A stretch of 64,000 bases of DNA from NCBI GenBank assembly GCA_015499985.1, contig JAAAUF010000034.1, positions 1-64,000 on the forward strand, given 5' to 3'. Below, piece after piece: positions 1 to 12,321 of this stretch (the first letter of the stretch is position 1; each line of letters starts with the position of its first letter). The stretch is from Haplosporangium gracile (lineage: Eukaryota > Mortierellomycota > Mortierellomycetes > Mortierellales > Mortierellaceae). The translations under genes were made by a program, and so were the position numbers. The notes below the pieces were generated by a model that did no database searches, had not been told where the DNA came from, and worked only from the letters and a program-made list of their open reading frames with translations.

Positions 1-2307
1 TGTATTTTTTTTTTTTTTGGATGTTTGTGTCGGCGCTTGGAACCAAAACAAGCATCGAAATAAGTCACTGCCCATTATCTTATGCAGTCCGAAATGCAGA
101 GGAAGGGTAAACCTTGGCCCATAGAAGTTTGACGAAACGACTATTGTAAGGAAGAGGAGGTAGGAAAGAAAGTAGTTTGATTTTCTTGGTTTTTTCTCTC
201 CTCCTCCACAGAAAATTACAGGGAACTAGATGCGGCGAAGTCTTCGCGTTGTTTGTTTTCCTTCCCATTGGATATGCATGTCCATCTCGACGGTATGTAC
301 TTTTGGTAAAGTTGCAGTAACAGAGGAACAGAGGGAAAACACCAATTGGCTCATGCAACAGGCTTACAACAGAGGGAAAGAACGAGCGAAAGCGAGAGAG
401 AAAAGGGAGAGCCTAGATTGTTTGTTTATGTGCAGATGCAAAGATTTGTTTACAGAAAGGACTGGTACATGCATCTAGAACAGCAACATCGGAACAAAAA
501 TAAGGCTGTACCTGTACCTGTGCCTGGAAGGTAGATTCAGGAACTTACATCCACGAGTCCAGTCTCTCGTTTTCTTTACCCGTCGTTGTCCGTTCGTGAG
601 ACTAGGGTTTTGTGTGCGTAGAAAATAGTTCAATTGCAATAATCCCGTCTTGGTAATGAGAGTACATTGCATTGATGATTGTTTTTTGACAAGTCCGTCT
701 TGCGAGTGGGGTGGTTGGCTGCCCCCAACCCGCCACTCATATTTTTTCAACCTCCGTACTGGCTATGGAGAAGCACGTTTTCAAACAAACAAGGCAAACA
801 AAACAAACAAACGAACAAAGCAAAGCAAAGCAAAACTGCCAAAAAGGAAACAAAAGGAGAAGAACAAAGAATCCCTCGGGAAGAATGTCAAAAATAACAT
901 TTTCGCATGGCAATATTCCCCACTCCGCCACGGGAACCTATTCTTGGCTTGGTTTGGTTGGATTGGATCGATGATGATGATGATTTTAGTATACATGTAA
1001 CTCATACGAGAAATGCGAAATTGCTCTCAAATTGCCAATTTCTGTGTAGTGGATTTCCCGTCCTGTCTTTATCCTGAAACGAACCATTGGACATCATCAA
1101 ACAAAAAGGAGCCAGACTAAGAAAACAGAAAGGAAAGGAAAAGGCTATTTCTATTCGTCCATCGCCTCCCCTTTTGTCCCGTTCCCGCGCGAGCTGAGCG
1201 GCTACTGTCTACGTTGATTGTTTCCGCTTCCAGGTCAAGACCTTTTTTTTTTTTACTCCCCCAGCCCAACGACATCTTGTTTAAAAGTGTTGTTGCACAA
1301 GGAAGTGAAAAAAAGATGATCTGGTTTCATTGGCACATACTATCAAGATTATTTTTTTCTTTCTCTCGTTGTCTTTCCGCGGGACGACAACTAGAGCAAG
1401 ATCGAAAGAGCGAAGAGCGAAACAGTGAGAAAAGAGAGATATATGAAGAGATATGCATGCACTCGACCCTCCAAGGAATAAAAGTCCCGTCCCTGTTTCT
1501 CCACAAGGAACGAACGAACGAAGGGGAGGAAATGAAAAAATAAAGATAGAAAAGGAACCAGTCAATCAGTAGAGAGGCGAATTGGGAATGAGGGTAGGAA
1601 ATTTCCATTTTTCTTGATGAACCAGTTGCATTCTGTTGTTAAGATCTGCTCTCAGCAAAAGAGCGAGCGAGATGGTAAGGACCATTCTTGCTTTGTGTTT
1701 TGTGAACCATCTCGTTTATGACTGAACCATCTTGTGTATCACTAGAAGTAGTAGGAAAAACAAGCTGGTACTGTCATCTATATAGGAATAGCCCAGTTGA
1801 TGGGGTAAGTGACGGGCATCGCCAGCGCGAAAAGGGTTGTTGACTACGATGTATTCTCGTCTAGGCGCTGAGACAATGCGTAGTTGACACTGCTGAGGAT
1901 CAACAAGTGTACGTGAATCAATTTTGTACGCGTCGTGCGCGACTTAAAAAAGACTGCGTTTTTTGGCGTCCCCTTAGACTCTTTAAAAGAGAAAGAAGGG
2001 ATGCATGCGCGGCATCATTTGCGCTCTCGTTTCATTTGACTCCAGGAATCCGCTCTTTGCATTCAGGAAGGAGACATCAGCTGCATTCAAACACAAACGG
2101 AGACAACAAAACAACAACAAGCAAGAAAGCCAACATCATTCTGTAAAACGTCGAGGAAAGAGCGCCGAGCCGGACACTTTCCCCAGGTGTTCCTCTCCTC
2201 CGTTCAGAAAAAAACAGCCTTTTACAACCTTCGCCTCCGTTCTTTTTTTCCACCTCCAAGCACCCAAGATTAAGCTCCAGTACAACCCATCTGTCTCCAA
2301 CGCGAAC
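1..2307. other. 5' spacer, no gene recognised
   Basis: No open frame here looks like a protein. The frames present are short, low-complexity and made of A- or T-rich runs, and none has a recognisable domain or a matching splice structure. There is a poly-T run at the very start and purine-rich stretches around 780-880 and 1390-1550. The last 300 bases are rich in A and C and could be the leader of the ORF that begins at 2308. An in-frame upstream ATG at 2005 keeps that frame open, so part of 2005-2307 could be coding. Confidence 0.5.
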
Positions 2308-3003
2308 ATGTCGTCGTCAGTCAGGCGGTCATCCCTGTCGACCAAGAAAAAGGCAGCAGGGACGAGCACAAAAGTGTCCACAGGACATCGGGACATCCGG
2401 AAGTCCTTTGCGTCACCAGAACCACAGGATACAAAGCAACAAAACTCCTCCGCCCCCCAATCTGCGCAACCTCGCCAAACAAAGCCTTTTCCAGAGACAC
2501 CATCAGAAGACCCCAACACATTGATATCGATCACACATCAGCAATCCACAGACTCGACGCCACCTCTCGCCTCGCCAAGCCGTTTAACTCGACAGCGGGT
2601 CAAGGAGCACCGTGACCAAGAATTACAGCCACCGTCTGTCGGGGCCCCAACGCTACCAACTTCGATAGGTACCAAGCGCAGGAGTTCATCTGCTCAACAT
2701 CCCACCCTCGACAACGTTACTGCACGCTGGCGCCGCTTGACGAGAGATATACCTGCACCGGAAGAGCCAGCAGAATTCAAGGTTACGGAACGCAAGAGTC
2801 GCAAATTGACAGACAGTGACTCTATCATGACTACCTCTTTCAGTGCTTCAGGGCAAAAGGCTGTCACACCATCAGCTCCAGTTGGTGGCAGCGAGGACAG
2901 TTTGGACCACGATGACCCAAATGAGACAGTGGGGCTGAACCAGATCGAAATCAAGAGTAGTACCAGTCAGGCCAGGAAGACGGCGACCCGAGGCCAGAGG
3001 TAA
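2308..3003 (+). CDS. Disordered basic/Ser-Pro-rich protein, or first exon of the TRIP12-like ligase
   Basis: This open frame encodes about 231 residues rich in Ser, Thr, Pro, Gln, Arg and Lys, with no recognisable fold. It starts MSSSVRRSSLSTKKK. The ATG at 2308 was chosen because the sequence before it in the same frame (open from an ATG at 2005) looks like leader. The stop TAA overlaps a good splice donor: CAGAG|GTAAAA at 2999/3000. If that donor is used, it joins in frame to the acceptor CCCACAG|C at 4479/4480, which lies inside the TRIP12-like reading frame. The composition resembles the long disordered basic N-terminus of animal TRIP12. The two readings are a separate small gene, or exon 1 of the ligase across an unusually long 1.48-kb intron. 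The sequence alone does not decide between them. Confidence 0.45.
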   Translation: MSSSVRRSSLSTKKKAAGTSTKVSTGHRDIRKSFASPEPQDTKQQNSSAPQSAQPRQTKPFPETPSEDPNTLISITHQQSTDSTPPLASPSRLTRQRVKEHRDQELQPPSVGAPTLPTSIGTKRRSSSAQHPTLDNVTARWRRLTRDIPAPEEPAEFKVTERKSRKLTDSDSIMTTSFSASGQKAVTPSAPVGGSEDSLDHDDPNETVGLNQIEIKSSTSQARKTATRGQR

Positions 3004-4447
3004 AAAAAGAACACATTGCGATATTTTTTGTGGGTATTTTATGGTTCTTATTTGGATGGGGATGGTGCCATTGTCCCAGTGACCATTGGGCGGGAGTGAG
3101 CCCTTGTTTTATGTTACTGTTCTGTCGTCTTCGTCATTTTCTCCCCTTATGTACGCATACAGAAAATGTGAAGTTGCGTGCTCCTATTTCTTATTTCTCC
3201 TCCATACCTCTACCCCTTCCATCGCCAATGCGTGTTCTTGAACACAAGAGATGTCAAATGGTTTCGACTTTTCATCGCCTCTGTTTGCCACTCGTCACTC
3301 TTCTTATACGCTTGTGTCTTCTGTCATCAAAAGATTTACGCGACGATGGAGTGTGTGTATGGTCATTTGGGGTCAGCATGAAGAGGGTGTGTGTGTGCGT
3401 GTGGTCCGTGTGTATGCCATTGAGTGTGTTATCTTTGATGTTGTTGACTATCTGTCGATTCTGCCAGATCTTTTCTGCTTTGATGTTTCCGCCACCTTTT
3501 TTCCCCAGTTCTTGTTCCCCTTTTGTTCAATCCTTCTTTCCCCAGTTTCTCTTTTCTCGTTTTTGTCTTCCCCAGTTCTCTTCTTTATACTATTTCTCTT
3601 TTTTCTTTCCATATCCTTCTCACACACAACCACTCTTTTCCTTCCTTGCCCTCCCCAAAACAGCCACTCCTCTTCCCGCTGTGCCTCGCTTGTTTGGCGA
3701 TCTCGTCCCTCGTCTTGGCATTGTCTTTTTTTTTTTATTTTATTTTATTTAATACTTCATTCATTCACGCTCGCACTCTTGATTCATCACAAAAAAAACA
3801 CATCCTCAACCTCGAATCGCAAACTACATTCTCCACTTTCAAACAGACAAACAAACAAATCAACAAGCCAACAAACCATTCGAAACTTGCTACTACCGTA
3901 AACAGTCCTGGACCCAGTCAACTGGTACATGCAACCCGCAACCTTGAAAAAACTAAAACAGAGAAAAAGCATTGACAGGTGGTGATGACAGTGACCCTTT
4001 GGCCTATGGGTTGTGGGTGGATTATACGACAGCTTCTGTACCTTATTTTAATTGTGTTTTATTACCATGCAGATGTCTTTTCCTTTTCCTTTATCATCAT
4101 TCTTCTTGTCACTCTTCTTGTCACTTTCTTGGTCACAAGTTCACTACACTTCTTTCCTGGCCACACAAACAGCTCTATCTTTCTCTTTAAAACTTATCCT
4201 CGTACAAAAAAGCATATGAAAGCAGATCGATAGATATCTACTTCTCTTCCAAAAAGCCACTCTTGCTAACCTATGACCCTTGTCTTCGTCGTTTTCCTCC
4301 TCTTTTCTCTTGTTCCTCCCTTTTCTCTACTCATTTAACACTTCCTTCCTTACCTTACCTATTCTTTTTAACCTGGAATATATTACCCCCTTTCCGGTCA
4401 TTTATTACGCCTTCTTCCTTCCATCTCTGGTCGTTCCTTCCTCCTTC
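3004..4447. other. Pyrimidine-rich spacer or long intron upstream of the TRIP12-like gene
   Basis: The + strand is strongly C/T-rich, with many TTCTTTCC, CTCTTTT and similar tracts, TATTTTATTTTATTTAAT at about 3736-3753, and TATCTTTCTCTTTAAAA near 4171-4190. Open frames here are low-complexity Ser/Phe/Leu strings and are not credible proteins. The region is either the promoter and leader of the gene starting at 4448 or a long first intron ending at CCCACAG (4479). Confidence 0.5.
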
Positions 4448-7400
4448 ATGCCTCGGCCTGATCCTTCTCCTACCCACAGCAACAAGAACCCATTTCTCAC
4501 TTCCGCAGCTTCATCCAGACCACCTTCAACTTTCGCTTCTGCATTCAATTCAGCCTCCGTCTTGACCTCGTCCTCTTCGTCAGCTTCGACATACCAGCCC
4601 ATTATCTCGACCTCGCACGCTATCACTCGTCACCTGGCCAAAGTCTCCAAGCAGGCACAGCAGGACTATATTGCCTTTTCATCCGGAGTCGACGGAACCT
4701 TACCATCACCTGTCTTGGCAGAATCCCCCGTCGTCTCCAGCTCGTCGTCAAGCTCGCGCAAGCGCACTTCAACAATTACAGAACAGCCAAAAAGCTCGAG
4801 CTCGAGCCAAAGTCACACTACTCGGTCCCGCTCCCAGTCTCAATCCACAGGTACTCTCTCAGGCAGCCATCACAAGAAGCGTCGGCTGCAAACCATCACC
4901 AAGCCCCAATCATCCTCCTCGACTTCAAGCTCCTCCGTACAACCCGTTACCACTCGTTCTCGATCAAAAGCATCAGGATCTCTTAGTAGGGACTCTCAAG
5001 ATCTTGCTCGATTTATGCGACAGTCGAAAATGAGTACCTCTCAAAAGCGATCAAGCGCCATCTCCAAGACACCTTCAAAGGACATCGATATCATGGATGC
5101 ATCTCATCACCAGGACTCTGCAGACCACACATTCAATGAGGATGTCGACCAGTTAAAATCTTCACAAGGATTCAGTCAGGAGAATTGTGACGAGAAGGAT
5201 GCCTCCAAGGACAGCTTTCCGACAGGAGGCGTGGCCGCAGGAGGCGACAATGCAGGAAACATCGCCTCGTCGGAATCGAATCGCGCTGAGGGAGACGAAC
5301 AAGTAGGTGATGACGATGAGGAGCACGACGAAACCGGAGAGGTTGACGAGGAAGGGGACGAAAACGATGATGAAGGTGATGAGGATGAAGAAGAGGACGA
5401 CTATGATCACCACCAGCAGTCGAACGACCAGGATGGTATATTCTCGTCTGGTGGCAGTATGAGTGGTATGGTTTCCGGAATGTCATCCAGGCTCAAGGGC
5501 ATCCTCACCAACCTCCGCGCTTACGAAGACCCATCGCTTCAGTTAATTGCCCTGCAGGATTTGGCGGTTCTTTTGTCTGTCTCTACTGAAGATACGCTGG
5601 CTGGATATTTCAGCTGCGAATCTTTTGTCAAGGAGCTTGTGCTCCTGTTGCGCGGCACAGGCGGGGATTTCGACAACCCCGAGATCATGTTGTTGGCTTG
5701 TAGATGCCTCTCCAACTTGATGGAGGCCATGCCTGCCTCTCTCGGCAGTGTCGTCTACAGCGGAGCTGTCCCGGTCCTCTGCTCCAAGTTGCTCGAGATT
5801 CAATACATCGACCTCGCAGAGCAGTCCCTTACGGTAAGTTCTAAAGCCGTATTTGTCATTTTACGATATTATTCTCGATTTCTTACTCTGAGCTCACTGC
5901 TGATATATTGCTCTTGTTCGCCGTTCATCACTTTAGACTCTTGAAAAGATTTCATCAGAATACCCGCATGCTGTCGTCAAGGAAGGTGGACTTGCTGCGG
6001 TTCTGCTATTCTTGGACTTTTTCTCGACAAATGTCCAGCGCACGGCTGTGAAGACGGCAGCAAACTGCTGCCGAGGAATGCATCAGGACAGTATCTCTAT
6101 GGCAAAGGATATTCTTCCAAACCTGGAGAACCTTCTCCAGTACTCGGACCAGAAAATTGTTGAACAAGCTTGCTTGTGTTTTGTCCGCCTCGCCGACAGC
6201 TACAAGTCCAACGCTGCGCATCTTCAGGTATGAACAGGACACAATGTGAATGTGCTAGAATGTTGTTTTTTTTGCACAGCCGTTGCGAAAGAAACAGTGC
6301 AAGATTACTAATATCAGAGCCGACTTTTCGTGTGTTTGTCTTTCGCTCTTTAGTCCGTCGTCACTGAGACCGTCCTTCGCACAATTTTGTCGTTGCTCTC
6401 TCCTAATGCCAACGTGATTGTCGGGTAAGTCATTGAACAGTTTTGGGCTACAAGTTCAATTCGCTGCTTTTAGGTGACAGCTCCTAATATATTCGCATCT
6501 TTTTTTTTGCATCATAGACCACACGTCTACACACTTCTGCTGCACTTTTTGAGTACGGTAGCTGAGCACTCGCCTCCTCTCGGCTTTGCACTTCTGGAGA
6601 TGGACATTGTCGACACACTGTTTTTGACGCTTACAGGAACACATACGCCTCATGACTGCGGTGAGGACAGCGGCGCTTTGAACGTGCCAAATGTTGGTTC
6701 ACGCCCCAAAGAACAAGTCTCTGAAGTTATTGGCATCGTGTCGCAACTTTTGCCTGCGCTTCCCAAAGGTAATTAATTTCTTGTTGACTTTTTGCTACCT
6801 AATTTAGAAATTATTGGATAAAGCATGGCTTCTAACCACATCGCTTCAACTTTTTGATATTGTAGAGGACCCGCTTTTCGATACCGAGTTCAGGTATCAG
6901 GCGGTCAAGAAAGAGGCGGAGAGCATGAGTACGAGCGCTGCCGACGGAGAGGATGTTGAAATGAAGCCCGCAACCGTTGACAGGAAAGTAGAGCTGTTGG
7001 CGTCGCACCCGGATAGCGTTCGACGTATGGGCACCATCCTGATCCCAACGCTGATTGAGGTTTACTTATCCACTGTACACCTCAAAGTCCGACAACGTGC
7101 CATCAATGCGTTGGTGAAGTTGATCTACTTTTCTGGCGACGGCGTCCTGGAATCTGTCTTGAAGGTAAAGAACATGTTTTGATGCTGCTCTTTTTGACCA
7201 GGTGGCTCATGGGCAGGAAAAATGGAGACAATTACTAACGCAAACAATCTAAATTCTCATGTTATAGAGCGTCGAGCTGGCGAGCTTCTTGGCTGTCATT
7301 CTCTCTCAGCAGGAACATCAGTTGCTAGTGGTAGCAGCCTTGCAGATTACGGACATTCTCATGACGAAGATCCCATCGACATACCGGCAGTATTTGGAGA

Positions 7401-10400
7401 GAGAAGGTGTGACATTCGAAATCTCAAAGCTCGCTTACCTTGGTGTTGAGCTGACGCTTTCCAAGAACTTGAAGTCAGCCGACACTGCTGAGGGTTTCAA
7501 GGACAAGGAGGATAAATCAGCCGAGACCGCACCATCGGAATCTACCAGCTCTACTGAAGAGACCATCACAGAGGACTCGTCAAAGAATGAGTCAGGGCCT
7601 GCAGCCTCGGCACAAGACCTTGCTACGGAGGCAGCGGCAGACGATTTGTCTGTGATGGCTTCAGAGACAGGTCAGAAATTGGTTCAGCTGATGAGCGGTA
7701 TCCGGAGCATGCGGGACCAGCCTGCAGTGGGCGAGTCGGTCAGCGAACAGCTTGAGGCCCTTGGAGGAGAGTTGGAGGCGGCGGCAGCACGGCTTTCACA
7801 GCCAGGTCAAGACTCCGACCCAGCTCTCTCGACTCCTGCTGCTGCAACCTTGAACCAACTTCGGTCTCTGCAGCGATTCATTGCTGGAGGTTCGCGCTCA
7901 GTAGCCACAGCTCAGAAGGACGAGAGAGGCCTTGGTTCAGGCAAGATCAAGGACTGGATTTTAGAACAAGCAAGGATTCTCGTGGAGCTGTTCCATGCGC
8001 CTGGTTCTGAGAACGGAGACGAGGCCAACCAAGGAACGTCCGTCCTAGTTGATCTTAAGCGGATGAGCGAAGCTCTGAACGGTTCACAGGATGTTGCATC
8101 TGCGTCCATCAAGGAGCTTGCGCAATACTTTAGTCGGATGGGCGTCTCAGGCATTTCGTCCTTTGAGTTTCTCAACAGTGGACTTCCGCAGTCCCTGCTT
8201 GGCTACCTCACTGATACATCCATCAAGTATACTGCTACTCAGGAGACCAGGATTCGGCAGTTCATTCAAGAGTTCATGGTTGTCTCTCAAGGTACACCCG
8301 ATGGTTCGACGCCCACTCCGCTTGCATTGCTCGTAAAAAAGATGCAGGAAGGTCTTACTCGCATGGAAACATTTGAGGTGGAAGCCGCGCAAGGTTTGTT
8401 GGCAGAGTCACGAGGCGGACCATCTTCCAGCCTTGCCACTCAGGTGCGTCTTAAGCTGTCACCGGAGGAGGGCACCGAAGTGCCATCGGGATATCAGAAT
8501 TTGATTGTCTCGATCCACGCCATTGCGACCTTCAGGACTCTGGACGAGTATCTTCGACCCCGTTTGAAGCCCAAGCTGGCTGCGCCCGAAAAGGCTTCAA
8601 CTTCTCACTCTCCTAAGGGAGGATCCAAACGCCCAGAAGATACAACGAGCAAGGACACCGCAGGGAAAAGCACTGGGTTGGACAACATGGCTGGCGCTTC
8701 TTTGGAGGAGAAGTCGACCAAGGATGAAACTTCAGATGCACAACCAAACAAGAACGCTGAAGTCATTGAGCCCGAGGACTCCTTTGGCGAGAGTGACGAG
8801 GGCGACATCGAGGAGATGGATTACGATTTGGACCAACGGTCAGCTGTGGTGGATTCGGATGTCAAAATGTCCGATGCTACCAAGTCGGAGATCGAGGGCG
8901 GTTCGACGAAACGAGACGATAAGGACAAGTTGTCGAAGTCAAGGGCCGCCAGTCCTTCTAAGAAGGACACCACGTCTTCGGACTCGGGCTCAGCCTGGCA
9001 CATTCAGTTCTCGCTTCACGGAACCCCCATTAGCACCGACATGACAGTCTATGGCGCTATCCACGACTACGAGCGAAAGAACAATAAGACTGCAACCTCG
9101 CGAGGCATCTGGTCGTCCATGTACCCCATCAAGTACAAGCGGGTCGATACCCCAGCACCTGAGCACACATCACCAACGACTCAGACGCATGGTCATGACG
9201 AAGTCGATTTGACCTTTACTGCAAAGATGCCCAAGGGTCTGCTCCAGAATGCCGACTATGCGGCCATTCTCGGATTGTTGCGCGTCCTGCATGGCCTGAA
9301 CGATGATTGGAGACGGTTTTATGGATCAGAGGAGCAGCTGCCATCAGTGACACGGTACATGGATCAGCAGGAGTTTGTCAACAGCAAGATCTCGGCTAAG
9401 GTGAATCGTCAACTGGAGGAGCCTTTAATCGTCGCCAGCTCGTGTCTTCCCAACTGGACTGTCGGTCTCGTTGGTGGTTTCCCGTTCCTGTTTCCCTTTG
9501 AGACACGCTATACCTACCTCCAGTCGACTGCCTTTGGATTCTCGCGCTCCATCATGCGCTGGCAAAACCAACAGCAACGCAACGGTCACACGGACCAGCG
9601 TGACGACTCGCAGAACTTTTTGGGCCGCATTCAGCGCCAGAAGGTTAGAATTTCAAGACAGAAGGCACTCGAGTCTGCAGTGCGTGTCATGGATCTGTAC
9701 GGATCGCATCAAGCGATGTTGGAGGTGGAGTACTTCGAGGAGGTTGGTACCGGTCTAGGACCCACACTGGAGTTTTACTCAGTTGTTTCAAAGGAGTTTT
9801 GCAAGAAGTTCCTGAAGCTCTGGCGCGATGTTGATTCTGACAGCACAATCAAGTATGTCACTGCACCACAAGGTCTTTACCCCCGACCGATGGCAAGTGT
9901 CCCAGGTCACGCCGACAACCACAGGTATGATTTTTCTTATGTTGTTTTCATGTTGTGAGTGACGGAAGTGTGCACACACACACATATAAATGACGCTAAC
10001 GTATTTGCTATTTCATAGGAAAATCTTAAAGCTGTTCAAGTCGCTTGGTCAGTTTATCGCCAAGGCCATGCTGGACTCTCGGATCATCGATGTGCCTCTG
10101 TCAGCGCTGTTTGTGAGTCAGCTTTTGGGACGCAATCTCAAGCCAAGATTACAGCTTGTCGCCTCGATCGACCCTGTTCTTGCCCGGTCCCTTCAAAGCC
10201 TGCAAGCCTATGTGATGGAAAAGAAGCACATCTACGGCCTCAATCTACCTAGTAAGGAACGCGAGTGCGCACTGAAGAATATTGACGTCCAGGGTGCCAA
10301 GCTGGATGATATGGGTCTTGACTTTACTTTGGCTGGCTATTCCGAGATTGAACTCAAGGTATATGAACGTGCTAAGCTGGCTGCTACATGTGGTTTCGCT

Positions 10401-11241
10401 GGACATTATGTTTCACTTGATGAAAGTTCAGAGACTAACCTCAGGTTGTGTTGCTTCCTTATTTAGGCTGGAGGCACTAACATTCCTGTGACCATTTACA
10501 ATGTCGAGGAGTACATTCAATTGACTGTGGATATGACAGTCGGTCGTGGAGTAGAGGCACAAGTGGCGGCATTCAGGGACGGCTTCAACTGCGTCTTTTC
10601 GATTCAGGACCTCGCAGGTTTCCGTTCAGAGGAGTTGGTCAGACTTTTCGGCTCCGGTGACGAGGACTGGTCCTACGAGAGTACGCTACAATTATATACT
10701 CCGCCATGTCGTCCAGGATCAGCGTATAATTCGAATAATGGGCTAACTTTACATAATGCCCTTTTCATTTTCAATAGCACTTGTGGATACTGTCAAGGCG
10801 GACCACGGATTCCGAAGCGAGAGTCGCGCGTTTAAAAACCTGCTGCGTGCCATGAGTGAGCTTGACAAGGAGGAGAGACGCCAGTTTTTGCAATTCATCA
10901 CCGGTAGCCCCAAGCTTCCTATTGGAGGTATGAACATGCTGCCGATATGGACTTGATGTATCAGTTCATATCTCTGAACTCTTTTCAACTGAAGGACGGT
11001 TTTATTAACGGACCATTTAATGTTTGACTTAATGGTTTATGTAGGATTCAAGGACCTTCACCCGGCATTCACGGTTGTGTGCAAGCCCTTTGAGGCACCT
11101 TTGAAGGCCGACGACTATCTGCCGTCGGTGATGACATGCGCCAATTACTTGAAGATGCCCGATTACTCGACTAAGGAGGTGATGATGGCCAAGTTCAAGA
11201 CTGCATACGAGGAAGGTCAGGGTAGCTTCCACTTGTCCTAA
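4448..11241 (+). CDS. UFD4/TRIP12-like: HECT-type E3 ubiquitin ligase, TRIP12/Ufd4 family
   Basis: The encoded ligase would pass ubiquitin from an E2 to substrates through a HECT cysteine; the family acts in the ubiquitin-fusion-degradation pathway. Ten exons fit in phase: 4448-5833, 5937-6227, 6354-6424, 6518-6768, 6866-7164, 7268-9924, 10019-10358, 10467-10680, 10778-10927 and 11045-11241, giving about 1951 residues. A Ser-rich disordered N-terminus and an acidic stretch (about residues 275-325) precede ARM-type repeats (about 340-830) that closely follow TRIP12, for example the Ala-Asn-Cys-Cys helix in exon 2. A second disordered acidic region and the conserved pre-HECT segment lead to the HECT domain (about 1540-1951), with VEYFEEVGTGLGPT and the catalytic loop VMTCANYLKMPDYS near the C-terminus, which ends FHLS as in TRIP12. 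ATG 4448 is the first in-frame ATG of the long exon; a start at 2308 through a long intron is possible. An AATAAA lies at 11385. Confidence 0.93.
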
Positions 11242-11522
11242 AAGAGACATAGATATGGACAGCAAAGCTGTTTTCTCGTTTTATTCTTTTTTCTTCTTTT
11301 TCTACAAACCTAGTAATGCAAATCGAATGTACTTTTATCGCCCATGTACTCCTTCCCCCTCTGCCTTTTTCGCATTTGCCAACAAATAAAAAAATGAACA
11401 AAACTGCTTTTTCATGGTATAAGTTGTCCTTGTTTAGAGGCAGAAAAAATTGAAATTTCTTTATTCCCCTTCTCCTCTTCTCTTCCTTTCGCCTTTCCTC
11501 TGGTAATCTTACCACTGTTGAC

Positions 11523-11866
11523 ACTCTTGCGTCATCCTTGAGAGAGCTGTTTGAAAGCTTCTTACTCGCTACTCTCTTTTTTGAATGTTAAAGAGCTTCC
11601 AAACAACGCAAGACTGAATGAAGCCCTGCAAAGGTTGGTCAACTCATAGACCCAAAAAAGACGGTGGCTGCGCCTTTCTCCACTTCTCTTCACCTATTCA
11701 CTTGTAGACTTGCAACCGCAAGCAATCTTGTGTAGCCCTTGAGTGAGCTGTGTATGGTCGGTTCAAGCTTTTCCTTTGCGTTTACTCTCTTTTTCGAACT
11801 ATACCCTTGTAAACAGTACGAGATTGAATGGGATCTTGCAAACAGTGAAGTCGTAGACTTGCAAGA
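11523..11866. repeat. Diverged tandem duplication downstream of the ligase gene
   Basis: Two segments, about 11523-11655 and 11717-11866, share the same order of blocks: CTTG..(T/A)GAG(A/T)GAGCTGT, then AAGCTT, then TACTCTCTTTTT, then A(C/G)A(C/T)TGAATG, then TGCAAA and TAGAC. They lie in the spacer after the ligase and contain no open frame. The alignment was made by eye and similarity is only moderate. No mobile-element ends were found. Confidence 0.45.
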
Positions 11867-12321
11867 GACGATTCTTTCCTGCCCCATTTCTTTCGTACTT
11901 TTTAATATTCTAGATTGAGCTTTGCCGAATTAGTTTTTGTAGACCACTCCATTCATTTATGTTTTGTTTTAAGGGCTTTTCAATAAACAGTGCTGGAAAA
12001 AAATGCATAGAATGGAAGCCGGTAAGAAAGCAAGTCGAGTCCAGATGATGATGTGTGTAGGAAGACGCATTTGACACGGACGCGTCTCTCTATCATGTTT
12101 CACCGACGCCCCTAAATTTTGTCGCAAAGTTAAAGGATGTTTGGTGTTTATTGTTGGGACATCAGATTGGTTCATAAAATAGTCGTAATTAGGATGGATG
12201 AAGGGTGAACTATACAAGCAACAAAAGGAAGGGGTGCGGCTGGAGGTTATGGTAAAAAGTGGAAAGATATGAAAATAAAAAAAAAGAGACGATGGAGATA
12301 GACAAGGTTGAAGAATGAGAA

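Noticed and set aside
3030..4233. Ser/Phe/Leu-rich frames that look like multi-pass membrane proteins
   Set aside because: Translation of C/T-rich spacer in several frames at once; no conserved motif.
4280..4447. Start of the ligase at the TTG at 4280
   Set aside because: The frame is open there but begins without an ATG and gives a low-complexity hydrophobic string from pyrimidine-rich DNA. The first ATG in frame is at 4448.
8605..9044. Extra genes inside the ligase exon 6 on either strand
   Set aside because: Overlapping frames without motifs, inside a conserved exon whose frame is fixed by both splice sites and protein similarity.
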